Below are positions 48,604-56,741 of a DNA stretch of 64,000 nt, one piece after another. A program made the position numbers and the translations under genes. The DNA is from Oricola cellulosilytica. Lineage in GTDB: Bacteria > Pseudomonadota > Alphaproteobacteria > Rhizobiales > Rhizobiaceae. Position 1 is the first letter of the stretch. The number at the start of each line of letters is the position of its first letter. Under the pieces are notes generated by a model. The model was not told the DNA's origin, did not search any database, and saw nothing but the letters and a program-made list of their open reading frames with translations. The stretch spans positions 310,001-374,000 of the forward strand of contig NZ_JAINFK010000001.1 in assembly GCF_019966575.1 (NCBI RefSeq). Direction: 5' to 3'.

Positions 48604-49464
48604 GTGCGTTATTTTTTCACCCTTTTCCTCATCATTTCACAGATCTTCGCGATCGGATCGGTCCAGGCCGGATCGAACAACTGGACGGTCGAGCGCGTCA
48701 GCCGCACGGCCATGTATACGCTGGATACCGGCAAGACGTGGCGGATGGTGAAAACCGGCATGACGCTGCCGGATCGGGCCTGGGTCAACACCGGCAGCGG
48801 GGCCAAGGTGCTGCTGAAGCGCGGCAAGGACACGATCATGGTCGGTCCGAACACCATGGCCGCCGCCTTCAAGAACGGTAGCAGCAAGACGAAGGTGCAT
48901 CAGGGCTTCGGCAAGGTCGAAATCGATGTCCAGAAGCGTGGCTACGACCACATGGCCGTGCAGACGCCGTTCATGGCCGCCGTGGTCAAGGGGACGAAAT
49001 TCTCGGTGACCTCCAACAAGAGAACAAGCACCCTTTCGGTGGAGCGTGGTCTCGTCGAGGTGACCGACAGGGCCAGCGGCCGGGTCGCCAGCGTCGGTGC
49101 CGGCGGCCAGGCCTCCTCCCACGCGTCCGGCCAGGGCGGATTGAGCGTGTCGGGACGGAACGCCTCGGTCACCGCCAGCGCGGCGAGCCCTGCTGCGGGC
49201 AACTCCGGCAAGTCAGGCAAATCCGGCAAAGGGCAAGGCAAGGACGCCAAGGGCGAGAGCGGGAAGAGCGGTAAAGGCGGAAAGAGCGGCAAGGGCAAGA
49301 GCGGCGACGATGGTGACGAGAGTGACGAGAGTGACGATGGTGACGATGGTGACGATGGTGACGATGGTGACGATGGTGACGATGGTGCAGGAAGGAGCAA
49401 CAGCGGCAAAGGCAACAGCGGCAAAGGCCGCGGCGACGATGGCCACGATGGCGACGACGACTAA
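48604..49464 (+). CDS. FecR-domain secreted protein with acidic repeat tail
   Basis: A 286-residue exported protein. GTG at 48604 follows GGGAGCGAACC and starts a signal peptide (about 1-24, cut near SVQA). Residues 30-155 form a FecR domain (LPDRAWVNTGSGAKVLLKRG, FMAAVVKGTKFSV). The rest is low complexity: a Ser/Gly/Lys stretch (GKSGKGG), then Asp-Asp-Gly repeats. The charge swings from basic to strongly acidic. FecR domains sit in the periplasm and often pair with signalling proteins. The next gene encodes a CHASE2 sensor 37 bases downstream. Confidence 0.85.
   Translation: MRYFFTLFLIISQIFAIGSVQAGSNNWTVERVSRTAMYTLDTGKTWRMVKTGMTLPDRAWVNTGSGAKVLLKRGKDTIMVGPNTMAAAFKNGSSKTKVHQGFGKVEIDVQKRGYDHMAVQTPFMAAVVKGTKFSVTSNKRTSTLSVERGLVEVTDRASGRVASVGAGGQASSHASGQGGLSVSGRNASVTASAASPAAGNSGKSGKSGKGQGKDAKGESGKSGKGGKSGKGKSGDDGDESDESDDGDDGDDGDDGDDGDDGAGRSNSGKGNSGKGRGDDGHDGDDD
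49306..49386. repeat. 9-bp coding tandem repeat
   Basis: Nine consecutive 9-base units: one GACGATGGT, two GACGAGAGT, then six GACGATGGT. They encode the DDG/DES repeats in the FecR-protein tail. The six identical copies are prone to slippage without loss of frame. Confidence 0.9.
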
Positions 49465-49501
49465 GGGGCAGCCAATCTTCGTGCCCCGCGGAACCGGCTA
49501 A

Positions 49502-52321
49502 GTGTTCGCCCGCCCCTACATCGCGCTGCTGTTTTTCTTCGGGATGGCGGCGGTTCAGGCCGCGGGTCTGCTCAATCCAACCGACAGGTCGCTCGCCGAC
49601 CTGCGGTTCGGTCTCCTCTCGAGGGAAGCGTCAGGCGAGATCGCGTTCGCCGCGATAGACAAGCAGAGCCTGGACGCGATCGGCACATGGCCATGGCCGC
49701 GCGAGATCCATGCGCGATTGATCGACCGGCTGGTCGAGGCGGGAGCGTCGGAAATCGTCCTCGATATCGACTTCTCGACCCCCTCCGTTCCCGAGCAGGA
49801 CCGCTACCTTGCCGCGAGTATCGCAAACGCGGAAGGCCGCGTCGTCCTACCGGCCTTCCTGCAGAAAACGTCCGCAAGCGGCGCGGGAAGCGAACCGCGT
49901 CTGACAACCCCGCTCGAGATGTTCACCCGCGACGCCTGGCTCGGCACGGTGAATGTTTACCCGGATCCCGACAGCATCGTGCGGCGTTTCCCGCGGGGTC
50001 AGATGGCGGATGGCGAATTCGTGCAATCGATTCCTGCGATGATCGCCGGCTCGCCTATCGAAAAGCAGACCGCGATTGCTGTGGATTTCGGCCTGGATCT
50101 CAGTTCCATACCGGTCGTGAGCGTCGCTGACATCCTGCGGACGGACAGCGTTGCCGCGGCGATGGAAGGCAAGACCGTCATTATCGGCGCGTATGCCGCC
50201 GAATTGCGCGACACCTACGCGGTTCCGCGCCATGGCTTCATTCCCGGGGCGGTGCTGCAGATAATCGCCGCCGAGACGGAACTGGCCGGCAGGGATCTCG
50301 TCTTCGTCAAAGACTTCGCCGTCACGCTGTTCACGTTCGGCATGCTGGCGTTGATTTTTCTCGCGAACCGGCGCCGGGACATCTTCCTCACCGGTCTTTC
50401 CCTGGCAACCCTTGTAGCCGGAGCGGAATTGCTCGCCGGTTTCCTTTACGTCAAATTTGCAGTCGTGGTGCCGACCGCGATCATTCATCTGTCGGCGATC
50501 GTGGCATTCAGTGTCGCGGCGCTAGCCGCCAGCGAATTCTTTCGGTCGATGCTTGCCGAGCTTTCCATCGAATCGCGAAACACCAAAATGCTGCTGAAAG
50601 AGGTTTTCCGGGAGAACTTCGACGCGATCGTCGTCCTCGACGAGTCTGGCAACATCCTCCAGAGCAGCAAGGCATCGAGCGAGATCTTCGGCATCGATCG
50701 ATCCGTAACAGCGGCGAACCTTACCGACGCAAGCCTCCTGCCCGACCAGATCGTGCGGGAATGCCGCGAGGCCCTAGCTGCACGAAAAAAGGACCGAAAC
50801 CTGCCCGCGTCCGTTCGCCAGGCCGAAATCCGCGCTCCTGACGGGTCCCGAAGGTGGGTGGAATATTCAATCGGCGTGATTCAGCCAAAACGCGCACGTT
50901 CCCTCAAGAAGGGCGGCGGGGATGCCGATGCGCCGCTGGTGGCCTGCATCACCGCGCGTGACATCACGAAGCGACGGAATCTGGAAAGCCGGCTGCGCTG
51001 GGTATCGATGAATGATGAATTGACACGTTCGCAGCGCCGTCATGCGTTCATCGCTTCCGTCGACAAGTTCCTTGAACGTGAGCGGACACTGCCAGCCGGG
51101 TTCACCGTGGTCGCCGTCAACCTGCATCGGTTCAAGACGGTCAACGTCTCCCTAGGGCGCCCGGCCGGGGACGCCGTGCTGAAACAAGTGGCGGAGCGGA
51201 TCGCGGCGTTCTCCGCGAGCGCGGACTCAGTCGCACGACTGGGAGGCGATACTTTCGCGGTGCTGATTACCTCGACGCCCACAGCTGAAACAGCCAGTGC
51301 GGCGTGCCAAAAGCTGATCGAGCATTTGCGCCAACCCTACCCCGTCACCCGCGGGGAATGCCACATCGGCATTCAGGCGGGCGCCTTCTTCGGCGGCCCC
51401 GGCACGCTCGGAGCGCTGAACGCCGAACAACTTCTCGGCAATGCTGAAGCGGCGCTCGACGAGGCCCGTACAAACGGCGGGTCACGGGTTGTCTTCTTCG
51501 ACAGTGAACTTGCGGAAGCACGCACACGCAGCCGGGTGATCGAACGCGATCTCTGGTCGGCGATCGAGACATCGCAGATCACGCTGGCGTACCAGATGAT
51601 AGTCACGCCTGAAGACCGCCGGGCAATGGGTGCCGAGGCGCTGGTGCGGTGGGAACATCCTGAACTCGGCAAGGTTGGCCCGGACGAGTTTATTCCGATC
51701 GCCGAAGCGAACGGCCTGATCGACTCGCTCGGACGATGGGTTTTGCGCCAAGCATGCCGGGACGCGGCCGGTTGGCATCACGATCTCGGCGTCTCGGTGA
51801 ACCTCGCGCCGCAGCAGTTGCAGAACGGTGACATTCTATCGGAGGTGACCAGCGCGCTCGCTGCCTCAGGTCTGGCCCCCGAACGCCTCACCCTCGAGAT
51901 CGTCGAGAGCGAGTGGCTCGAGATGTCCGGCACACTTCTCGACAGTATTCGCGCATTGAAGGGCCTGGGTGTCACGTTCGCTCTTGACGACTTCGGAACC
52001 GGCTATGCGGGGATCGGCTATCTGTCGAAGCTGCCCTTCGACAAGATCAAGATTGACCGCCAGTTCACTATGGGTATCGACGAAGCGCCCGAAGCGCGCG
52101 GAGTCGTACAGGCAGTGAAATCACTCGCCGACGCCTTCGGCATGACCGTCGTATGCGAAGGCGTAGAAAACGAGAGCCACGAGGCATTCATCCGCTCGAT
52201 CGGCTGCCAGGAAGCGCAGGGCTATTTCTATCAGCGACCCCTGCCGAAGGAGCAGTTCGAAGCGGCTGCCCTCAAGGCGATGTCGCCCACCGCCGAACGT
52301 GCCACTCGCAAATCCGCTTGA
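49502..52321 (+). CDS. CHASE2-PAS-GGDEF-EAL cyclic-di-GMP signalling protein
   Basis: Membrane sensor of 939 residues. A first helix and the periplasmic CHASE2 domain cover about 1-275; the following helices cover about 280-350; PAS is about 365-480. The GGDEF domain has GGDTF near residue 582 in place of GG(D/E)EF, so cyclase activity is doubtful. The EAL domain carries EALVRW near 711, LEIVESEWLEM, DDFGTG near 829 and EGVEN, so it is expected to hydrolyse cyclic-di-GMP. GTG start. Together with the FecR protein just upstream it forms a probable envelope sensing unit. Confidence 0.92.
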   Translation: MFARPYIALLFFFGMAAVQAAGLLNPTDRSLADLRFGLLSREASGEIAFAAIDKQSLDAIGTWPWPREIHARLIDRLVEAGASEIVLDIDFSTPSVPEQDRYLAASIANAEGRVVLPAFLQKTSASGAGSEPRLTTPLEMFTRDAWLGTVNVYPDPDSIVRRFPRGQMADGEFVQSIPAMIAGSPIEKQTAIAVDFGLDLSSIPVVSVADILRTDSVAAAMEGKTVIIGAYAAELRDTYAVPRHGFIPGAVLQIIAAETELAGRDLVFVKDFAVTLFTFGMLALIFLANRRRDIFLTGLSLATLVAGAELLAGFLYVKFAVVVPTAIIHLSAIVAFSVAALAASEFFRSMLAELSIESRNTKMLLKEVFRENFDAIVVLDESGNILQSSKASSEIFGIDRSVTAANLTDASLLPDQIVRECREALAARKKDRNLPASVRQAEIRAPDGSRRWVEYSIGVIQPKRARSLKKGGGDADAPLVACITARDITKRRNLESRLRWVSMNDELTRSQRRHAFIASVDKFLERERTLPAGFTVVAVNLHRFKTVNVSLGRPAGDAVLKQVAERIAAFSASADSVARLGGDTFAVLITSTPTAETASAACQKLIEHLRQPYPVTRGECHIGIQAGAFFGGPGTLGALNAEQLLGNAEAALDEARTNGGSRVVFFDSELAEARTRSRVIERDLWSAIETSQITLAYQMIVTPEDRRAMGAEALVRWEHPELGKVGPDEFIPIAEANGLIDSLGRWVLRQACRDAAGWHHDLGVSVNLAPQQLQNGDILSEVTSALAASGLAPERLTLEIVESEWLEMSGTLLDSIRALKGLGVTFALDDFGTGYAGIGYLSKLPFDKIKIDRQFTMGIDEAPEARGVVQAVKSLADAFGMTVVCEGVENESHEAFIRSIGCQEAQGYFYQRPLPKEQFEAAALKAMSPTAERATRKSA

Positions 52322-52380
52322 ACAATTCGCGCGGTTCAGCATTTATCGAGTGTCGTCCATATCGGCCCGGGAGGCCCTCC

Positions 52381-52539
52381 ATGACTGCCAAAGCAATTAC
52401 GCGCACCGCGATCCTCGCAACCGCGTTGGTGGCGCTTTCCGCCTGCGCCAACACGATCCGCGGCCTCGGCCAGGATACGGCCAATGCGGTCAACGCAACT
52501 CAGGGCGCCGCCTCAAACGTGGTGCAGGCTGCCAAGTAG
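52381..52539 (+). CDS. Entericidin EcnA/B family lipoprotein
   Basis: A 52-residue lipoprotein: positive start (MTAKAITRTAILATALVAL), lipobox LSAC near residue 21, and the entericidin core NTIRGLGQDTANAV. The ATG follows GGGAGGCCCTCC. Small amphipathic tail. Entericidins are stationary-phase lipoproteins linked to programmed lysis in enterobacteria. A weak EcfG-like element (TGAAC, 16 bases, CATT) lies at 52319-52343 with one mismatch in each part. Confidence 0.9.
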   Translation: MTAKAITRTAILATALVALSACANTIRGLGQDTANAVNATQGAASNVVQAAK

Positions 52540-52569
52540 GCTCACAGATATCGGCGTGGATGACGCGCC

Positions 52570-53265
52570 TCAGCCGTCATAGCGGTCGCGCCGGCGCAGC
52601 CAGGCCATCGTGTATTCCTGACCTTCCTCTTGCCTTCCCAGTGGTGTCAAGTCGAGGATGTTATAGGCTCCGTTGATGATGTCGAGGCCCCGCGCATAGG
52701 TGGAATAGGCGTGGCCAATTCCGCCATCCTTCAAACGGAGGAAGGCGCTAAGGCCGGGCATTTCCTCGCCAAACACCTTGCCGGAATAATTGTAACCCCG
52801 GCCGGTGGGGTCGCTCTTGCCCGGAAATGTCACTGCGAAATCCCGGCTGAAGCTCCCATCGCGCGACGAAACCCAGCGGAAGGACCAGCCCATCCGCTGA
52901 CGATACTCGATGAGCTTTTCGAGCGGCGCGTTCGAGACGGCGCAAAAGGCGGTGTCGCGAGCGGAAAGATGGACGTCTATGCCGTCAAAGTTGTCGGCCC
53001 AGAAGGAGCAGCTCGGGCAACCTTCCTCCCAGTCGGGGCCGAACATGAAATGGTAGACCACAAGCTGGCGGCGACCACCGAACAGGCCGGCAAGCGATGT
53101 CTCGCCGGTTTCGGTATCGAACGCATAGGCATCGTCGACACGCACCATCGGCATTTCGCGGCGGGCGCGCGAAAGTGCGTCGCGGTCGCGGGTGAAGGCC
53201 TTTTCCCTAGCGAGAAGGCTCTTGCGAGCTTCAATCCACTCTTCCCGTGAAACCAGATTTTCCAT
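52570..53265 (-). CDS. DUF899 family thioredoxin-like protein
   Basis: A 231-residue protein with a thioredoxin-like fold: VYHFMFGPDWEEGCPSCSFW carries a CxxC-type pair, followed by RDTAFCAVSNAPLEKLIEYR and HAYSTYARGLDIINGAY. DUF899 proteins are common in Rhizobiales and unassigned. The ATG at 53265 follows GGAGGCAGTA and replaces a longer frame 22 codons upstream. It stands as a single gene. Confidence 0.88.
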   Translation of the reverse strand: MENLVSREEWIEARKSLLAREKAFTRDRDALSRARREMPMVRVDDAYAFDTETGETSLAGLFGGRRQLVVYHFMFGPDWEEGCPSCSFWADNFDGIDVHLSARDTAFCAVSNAPLEKLIEYRQRMGWSFRWVSSRDGSFSRDFAVTFPGKSDPTGRGYNYSGKVFGEEMPGLSAFLRLKDGGIGHAYSTYARGLDIINGAYNILDLTPLGRQEEGQEYTMAWLRRRDRYDG

Positions 53266-53394
53266 TACTGCCTCCAAACCGGCGTCCTGAAATGGCGCGT
53301 CAATAAATTCAACTATGTGGTTGAATATCATCTGGCCGGCCGTTAGTCAACCATTCGGTTGAGTAGACGCGTCAGCAGGACCCTGCCTTTCCAT

Positions 53395-53419
53395 GGAAAG
53401 AAAACGCGAGTCGTGCGTT
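53395..53419 (+). promoter_or_regulatory. Candidate EcfG-type promoter upstream of the YqaE gene
   Basis: GGAAA, exactly 16 bases, then CGTT. The alphaproteobacterial general-stress consensus is GGAAC-N16/17-CGTT, so there is one mismatch. The element ends 33 bases before the start codon. Confidence 0.5.
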
Positions 53420-53452
53420 GTGTTTCCTGAAAAACACACGGGAACCCTACTC

Positions 53453-53611
53453 ATGGACATCATCCGCATTCTGCTCGCCATCATCCTCCCGCCGGTCGGC
53501 GTCTTCCTCCAGGTCGGCCTCGGCCTGCATTTCTGGCTCAACATCCTGCTCACCCTGCTCGGTTACCTTCCCGGCATCATCCACGCGCTGTGGATCATCC
53601 TGAGACGATGA
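53453..53611 (+). CDS. YqaE/Pmp3 family membrane protein
   Basis: A 52-residue protein of two membrane helices: MDIIRILLAIILPPVGVFLQ, then a turn with GLHFWLN, then ILLTLLGYLPGIIHALWII. These are the hallmarks of the Pmp3/YqaE family, linked to membrane potential and salt stress. The ATG at 53453 is the family start; a frame opening 20 codons upstream is not used. Its stop overlaps the next start by four bases (ATGA). Confidence 0.93.
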   Translation: MDIIRILLAIILPPVGVFLQVGLGLHFWLNILLTLLGYLPGIIHALWIILRR

Positions 53612-54006
53612 GCAGCGCGGCTGAATATGACGGAAGCGCGCCGGTTCCGACCACCGGCCGTATGGCAGAACTCGATGCAATCGCGGATCTGCTCGACACC
53701 AAGTGGCGGATCCCGGGCACCGGCATCCGGTTCGGAGTCGATGCGCTGGCCGGCCTCATTCCAGGCGCGGGCGATGCGGCAACGGGTTTGGTATCGGCCT
53801 ACATCATCTACAAGGGCGCCCGGCTCGGCGCCTCGTCGGGCGTGATAGGACGGATGGTCGCCAACACCGCGATCGACACCGTTGTCGGATCGGTGCCGGT
53901 GCTGGGCTCGGTCTTCGATCTGTTCTTCAAGGCGAACCGCAGGAACATGCGGCTGCTCAGAAGACATCTGGAAGGGCAGGACAGCCGCCGCCTTAGAAAC
54001 CGCTGA
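53608..54006 (+). CDS. DUF4112 family protein
   Basis: A 132-residue protein with the DUF4112 pattern: LDTKWRIPGTGIRFGVDAL, GLIPGAGDAATGLVSAYIIY and NTAIDTVVGSVPVLGSVFD, then a basic tail (KANRRNMRLLRRH). Probably membrane-associated. Function unknown. Its ATG overlaps the stop of the YqaE gene, so both share the stress-type promoter and are coupled. Confidence 0.88.
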   Translation: MSSAAEYDGSAPVPTTGRMAELDAIADLLDTKWRIPGTGIRFGVDALAGLIPGAGDAATGLVSAYIIYKGARLGASSGVIGRMVANTAIDTVVGSVPVLGSVFDLFFKANRRNMRLLRRHLEGQDSRRLRNR

Positions 54007-54108
54007 ACATTCGGTGCCGGCCATGAACGCGGCTCCCGGCGAACGCCCGCGCATCTTGCGCTGTCTCCGACCGCCGGGATCCGGGTGTGAAGCCTAAAGG
54101 GTCACAAT

Positions 54109-54939
54109 CTAGGTATCGGCGACCTTCGCAGGCTCGATTTGCCGTGGCTCCGCATCCCCGGCCTCTTCCTCCGTGCGCCATTCAACCTGCTTGTAGTCGA
54201 AGCCGTATTTCAGCGTCGGTTTGACGATCTCGAAATAGGGCGACAAGTCGAAATCTCGGGGGGTGAAGAGGGAGTGGTGGCGAATCTGCAAAATTTCCCT
54301 GCGGGAGTATTCGGACGCCGCCCGCATGCGGCCGGGTATGACCTCGACTTCCGGCAGTATGGGATAACGGATCGACTGGAACGCCTGGGCGATCAGCGAG
54401 GAGCAGATGGCGCGCGTCGGGTCGCCCGAACCGAACTGGATCATGCGTCTGCGCCAGCGGACGGGAACGGGCGGGGTCGGGAAGAAATAGCGCAGCATGT
54501 CGAGCACGTTCTTGTTGTCGTATTTCAGACCGATCCTCTGGATCATGAAGTCGACGACGACCTTCTGATCGGCTGGCGATAGCCCGACCGCGCGGCATAT
54601 GCGGGTGTTGTAGCTGGTATATTTCTCAAGCGGCACGGCCTCGCACCCCGTGCCGAGATTGACCTCTACGAGACGCAGGAAATTGCCCGACTGATCCGCC
54701 TGCCCGAGTGCATCCCCGACATAAAGGGCAGCGTGGCTCCAGGTCGACTGCGTAAGGTATTTGATCGCGGCCGAAATCTTGCGGTTGCCCTCGACCAGCA
54801 GGACGTCACCCGGCCGCAGGGTCCTGTAAAGCGTTTCGGGATCCGATGGCGTATAGGGCTTGTAGCCCGATGATTCCGACTGCAGCCGCTCCGCCATCCA
54901 GCGGCCGAGCCGGTCAAGTATCGTGTCCTTGCTTTCCAT
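54109..54939 (-). CDS. YiiX/YebB-like permuted NlpC/P60 hydrolase
   Basis: A 276-residue protein. The segment RPGDVLLVEGNRKISAAIKYLTQSTWSHAALYVGD near residue 42 has the N-terminal His of a circularly permuted papain-like peptidase, and AICSSLIAQAFQSI near residue 188 carries the catalytic Cys. No signal peptide is evident. The family is proposed to act on lipids or peptides at membranes. The ATG at 54939 has no strong ribosome binding site; one ten codons upstream is possible. Confidence 0.8.
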   Translation of the reverse strand: MESKDTILDRLGRWMAERLQSESSGYKPYTPSDPETLYRTLRPGDVLLVEGNRKISAAIKYLTQSTWSHAALYVGDALGQADQSGNFLRLVEVNLGTGCEAVPLEKYTSYNTRICRAVGLSPADQKVVVDFMIQRIGLKYDNKNVLDMLRYFFPTPPVPVRWRRRMIQFGSGDPTRAICSSLIAQAFQSIRYPILPEVEVIPGRMRAASEYSRREILQIRHHSLFTPRDFDLSPYFEIVKPTLKYGFDYKQVEWRTEEEAGDAEPRQIEPAKVADT

Positions 54940-54977
54940 CGTAAATCCGTCCGGGCGCAGAGACCCCAACCGTCACA

Positions 54978-55002
54978 GGAACGCCGCCGCATTTCAAGCG
55001 TT
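54978..55002 (+). promoter_or_regulatory. EcfG-type promoter, perfect match
   Basis: GGAAC at 54978-54982, exactly 16 bases, CGTT at 54999-55002. This fits the EcfG (general stress sigma factor) consensus fully. It lies 51 bases upstream of the 53-residue gene at 55054. Confidence 0.75.
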
Positions 55003-55053
55003 AGCCATTTACCCTGACCAAGATGTGTCACCGTGTGAAGACAGGAGGATGCA

Positions 55054-55215
55054 ATGGGTGAGCGAGAGCTGCGCAATGGCGAAAGGTCGGCCGAGAGCCT
55101 GAAAAGGGAAGCCGAGAAACGTAAAATAAGGATCGAGGAAAAGAAGGGAGAGCCGTTCAAGACGGGCGACGACCGGTTCGAGGATTTTCAGGACCGCGCC
55201 GACGAAGACGACTGA
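55054..55215 (+). CDS. Small hydrophilic protein, 53 residues, unknown function
   Basis: A very polar product, MGERELRNGERSAESLKREA at the start and ending DFQDRADEDD, with about half of its residues charged; the first part is likely helical or coiled coil, the tail acidic. The ATG follows CAGGAGGATGCA, a strong ribosome binding site. A perfect EcfG-type promoter is present, so expression in the general stress response is likely. I do not recognise the family. It converges on the CHAD gene. Confidence 0.75.
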   Translation: MGERELRNGERSAESLKREAEKRKIRIEEKKGEPFKTGDDRFEDFQDRADEDD

Positions 55216-55227
55216 GGCCCAACGGGT

Positions 55228-56127
55228 TCAATCCGCCGCCGCGCGCCAGAGGGCGCGCACACGGCTGCGCACGACGCCCGCCTCGTCAGCAAGAAGATCT
55301 CCGGCTAAGCGCGAGAACTCCTGCCTTAGCCGGGCCGTCTCGGCAGTCGCCACCCGTGTTAGAACCTCGACATCCTCCTCCGAACCAAGGGCCTCCGGGT
55401 CGCGCACCGCCAGTGCCCGCAGCATCGACAGGTCGTGCTCGTCGCCGAGGATATTGCCGCCCTCCTTGGCGCGCATGGCACGCAGTCTCATCACGCCCGG
55501 CCAGAGCGCCCGCAGAAGTCTTACGTGCATCCAGTGATATTTTACCCGCTTGCGCAGTTCGTGCCAGTCGCTCGGGTCTCCGCTCGCATTGGCCTTGACA
55601 TGAGCCCTGCGCGCACGAGCATACGATCTGCCGAAGCCCTTCCCGATGATTCGGGAGTTGCGGCCCCGAAGCGACAGGGAGGAAACCGCATCGATACCCT
55701 CCTCGCAGGCGGCGATCGCCGAGGAGATTCTTGCGTGCAGGTCTTCTTCGCCCGATGCCACGCTGTCGCGGCGTGCAGCGAGCCGGTGACGGATCGCATA
55801 CAGCGTCGGCTGATCGTCGCCATATCGCCCTGCTCCCGCGAGCCGGTCCATCGTCTCGACAAGCGCAGCGGCGTCCCGCGCCGAAGAGAGTGAACGGGCC
55901 GCATCTCTCAGGCGCGCGTTTTCGCCGGCATAGAGATCGGGCGTACCGTCGCGCACCAGACGAAATAGGCCGCGCAATTTCTTGAAGCGCTTGCGCGCGT
56001 CATGGATGGCCGTGGGCCGCCCGCCACGCTCGGTGTACAAAATGTCGATTGCCCTGTGATACTGCCTGGCGGCAATGCGCGAAACTTCGCCGGCCAAGTC
56101 GCGGTCCGGCCTTATGCCGTACCTCAC
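55228..56127 (-). CDS. CHAD domain protein
   Basis: A 299-residue all-helical protein. CHAD domains are rich in conserved His, Lys and Arg that bind polyphosphate; here these appear as HDARKRFKKLRGLFRLVRD, WHELRKRVKYHWMHVRLLR and LGDEHDLSMLR. Its GTG overlaps the stop of the CYTH gene by four bases (GTGA). CYTH and CHAD are fused in many bacteria, so this is a split version. It is expected to target polyphosphate granules. Confidence 0.9.
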   Translation of the reverse strand: MRYGIRPDRDLAGEVSRIAARQYHRAIDILYTERGGRPTAIHDARKRFKKLRGLFRLVRDGTPDLYAGENARLRDAARSLSSARDAAALVETMDRLAGAGRYGDDQPTLYAIRHRLAARRDSVASGEEDLHARISSAIAACEEGIDAVSSLSLRGRNSRIIGKGFGRSYARARRAHVKANASGDPSDWHELRKRVKYHWMHVRLLRALWPGVMRLRAMRAKEGGNILGDEHDLSMLRALAVRDPEALGSEEDVEVLTRVATAETARLRQEFSRLAGDLLADEAGVVRSRVRALWRAAAD

Positions 56128-56624
56128 CCGACCGTCCCACCAGCAAACTCGCGCATGACCGGTTCCGGCAGACCGCTGGTTGCAAGAGCAGCGTTACTCC
56201 AGGCGCCATCGCCCGTGACCTCCCGGCCGATCCAGGCCGGAATCGGCGGATCGTCGCGCTCGCCGGCAAGTTCGACCTCGGCGACGACAAGCCCGGACAG
56301 CACGCCGCGGTACTCGTCGACCTCCCATTCATACCCTCTGAAGGGAACGAGGAAGCGTATCTTCTCAATCAACCGTCCACGGCTCGCTGCGATGAGTTCA
56401 CGCGCCTCGGCCAAGGGTATCGCGTATTCGAATTCGTCGCGCGTGATTTGTCCATTGCTCATCTTAATGGCCAGTTCGGCCCTGGCATCGTCGGTGATCC
56501 GGACCCGCAACGACGCTGGTCCGTCGAGCGCCACATATGCCTGGACGATGTGCCGTGCACCGGCGGTCAAGGCTAGCCAAGTGTCGTCCCTTACCAGAAA
56601 TTTTCTCTCGGTTTCCTTGGCCAT
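56124..56624 (-). CDS. CYTH domain protein (triphosphate tunnel enzyme)
   Basis: A 166-residue protein that begins with the CYTH signature ETERKFLV (Glu4, Glu6, Lys8), with LRVRITDDARAELAIK and EIDEYRG-like EVDEYRG. This fold hydrolyses inorganic triphosphate or related triphosphates using magnesium. The ATG at 56624 is the natural start; the longer frame upstream lies across the mbfA promoter region. It is coupled to the CHAD gene downstream. Confidence 0.9.
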   Translation of the reverse strand: MAKETERKFLVRDDTWLALTAGARHIVQAYVALDGPASLRVRITDDARAELAIKMSNGQITRDEFEYAIPLAEARELIAASRGRLIEKIRFLVPFRGYEWEVDEYRGVLSGLVVAEVELAGERDDPPIPAWIGREVTGDGAWSNAALATSGLPEPVMREFAGGTVG

Positions 56625-56709
56625 GGGGCAGCTTTTCCGAAAATCGGGAGCCACGCAACCGTTTCGCGCGGATTGTCGACCACTTGACCTCCGAAGACAT
56701 GCCGCTAAG

Positions 56710-56726
56710 TCTGGAACGATTCCAAA
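56710..56726. promoter_or_regulatory. Candidate Irr box (ICE motif) upstream of mbfA
   Basis: TCTGGAACGATTCCAAA forms an inverted repeat with seven-base half-sites around CGA. It resembles the ICE motif TTTAGAA-N3-TTCTAAA bound by Irr in Rhizobiales, with G/C in place of A/T at some positions. The site is 15 bases before the ATG. Confidence 0.55.
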
Positions 56727-56741
56727 CTTGGTTTTCCCGAC

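Noticed and set aside
49213-49446. Minus-strand frame of repeated TIV residues
   Set aside because: Artefact of the 9-bp repeat read on the opposite strand.
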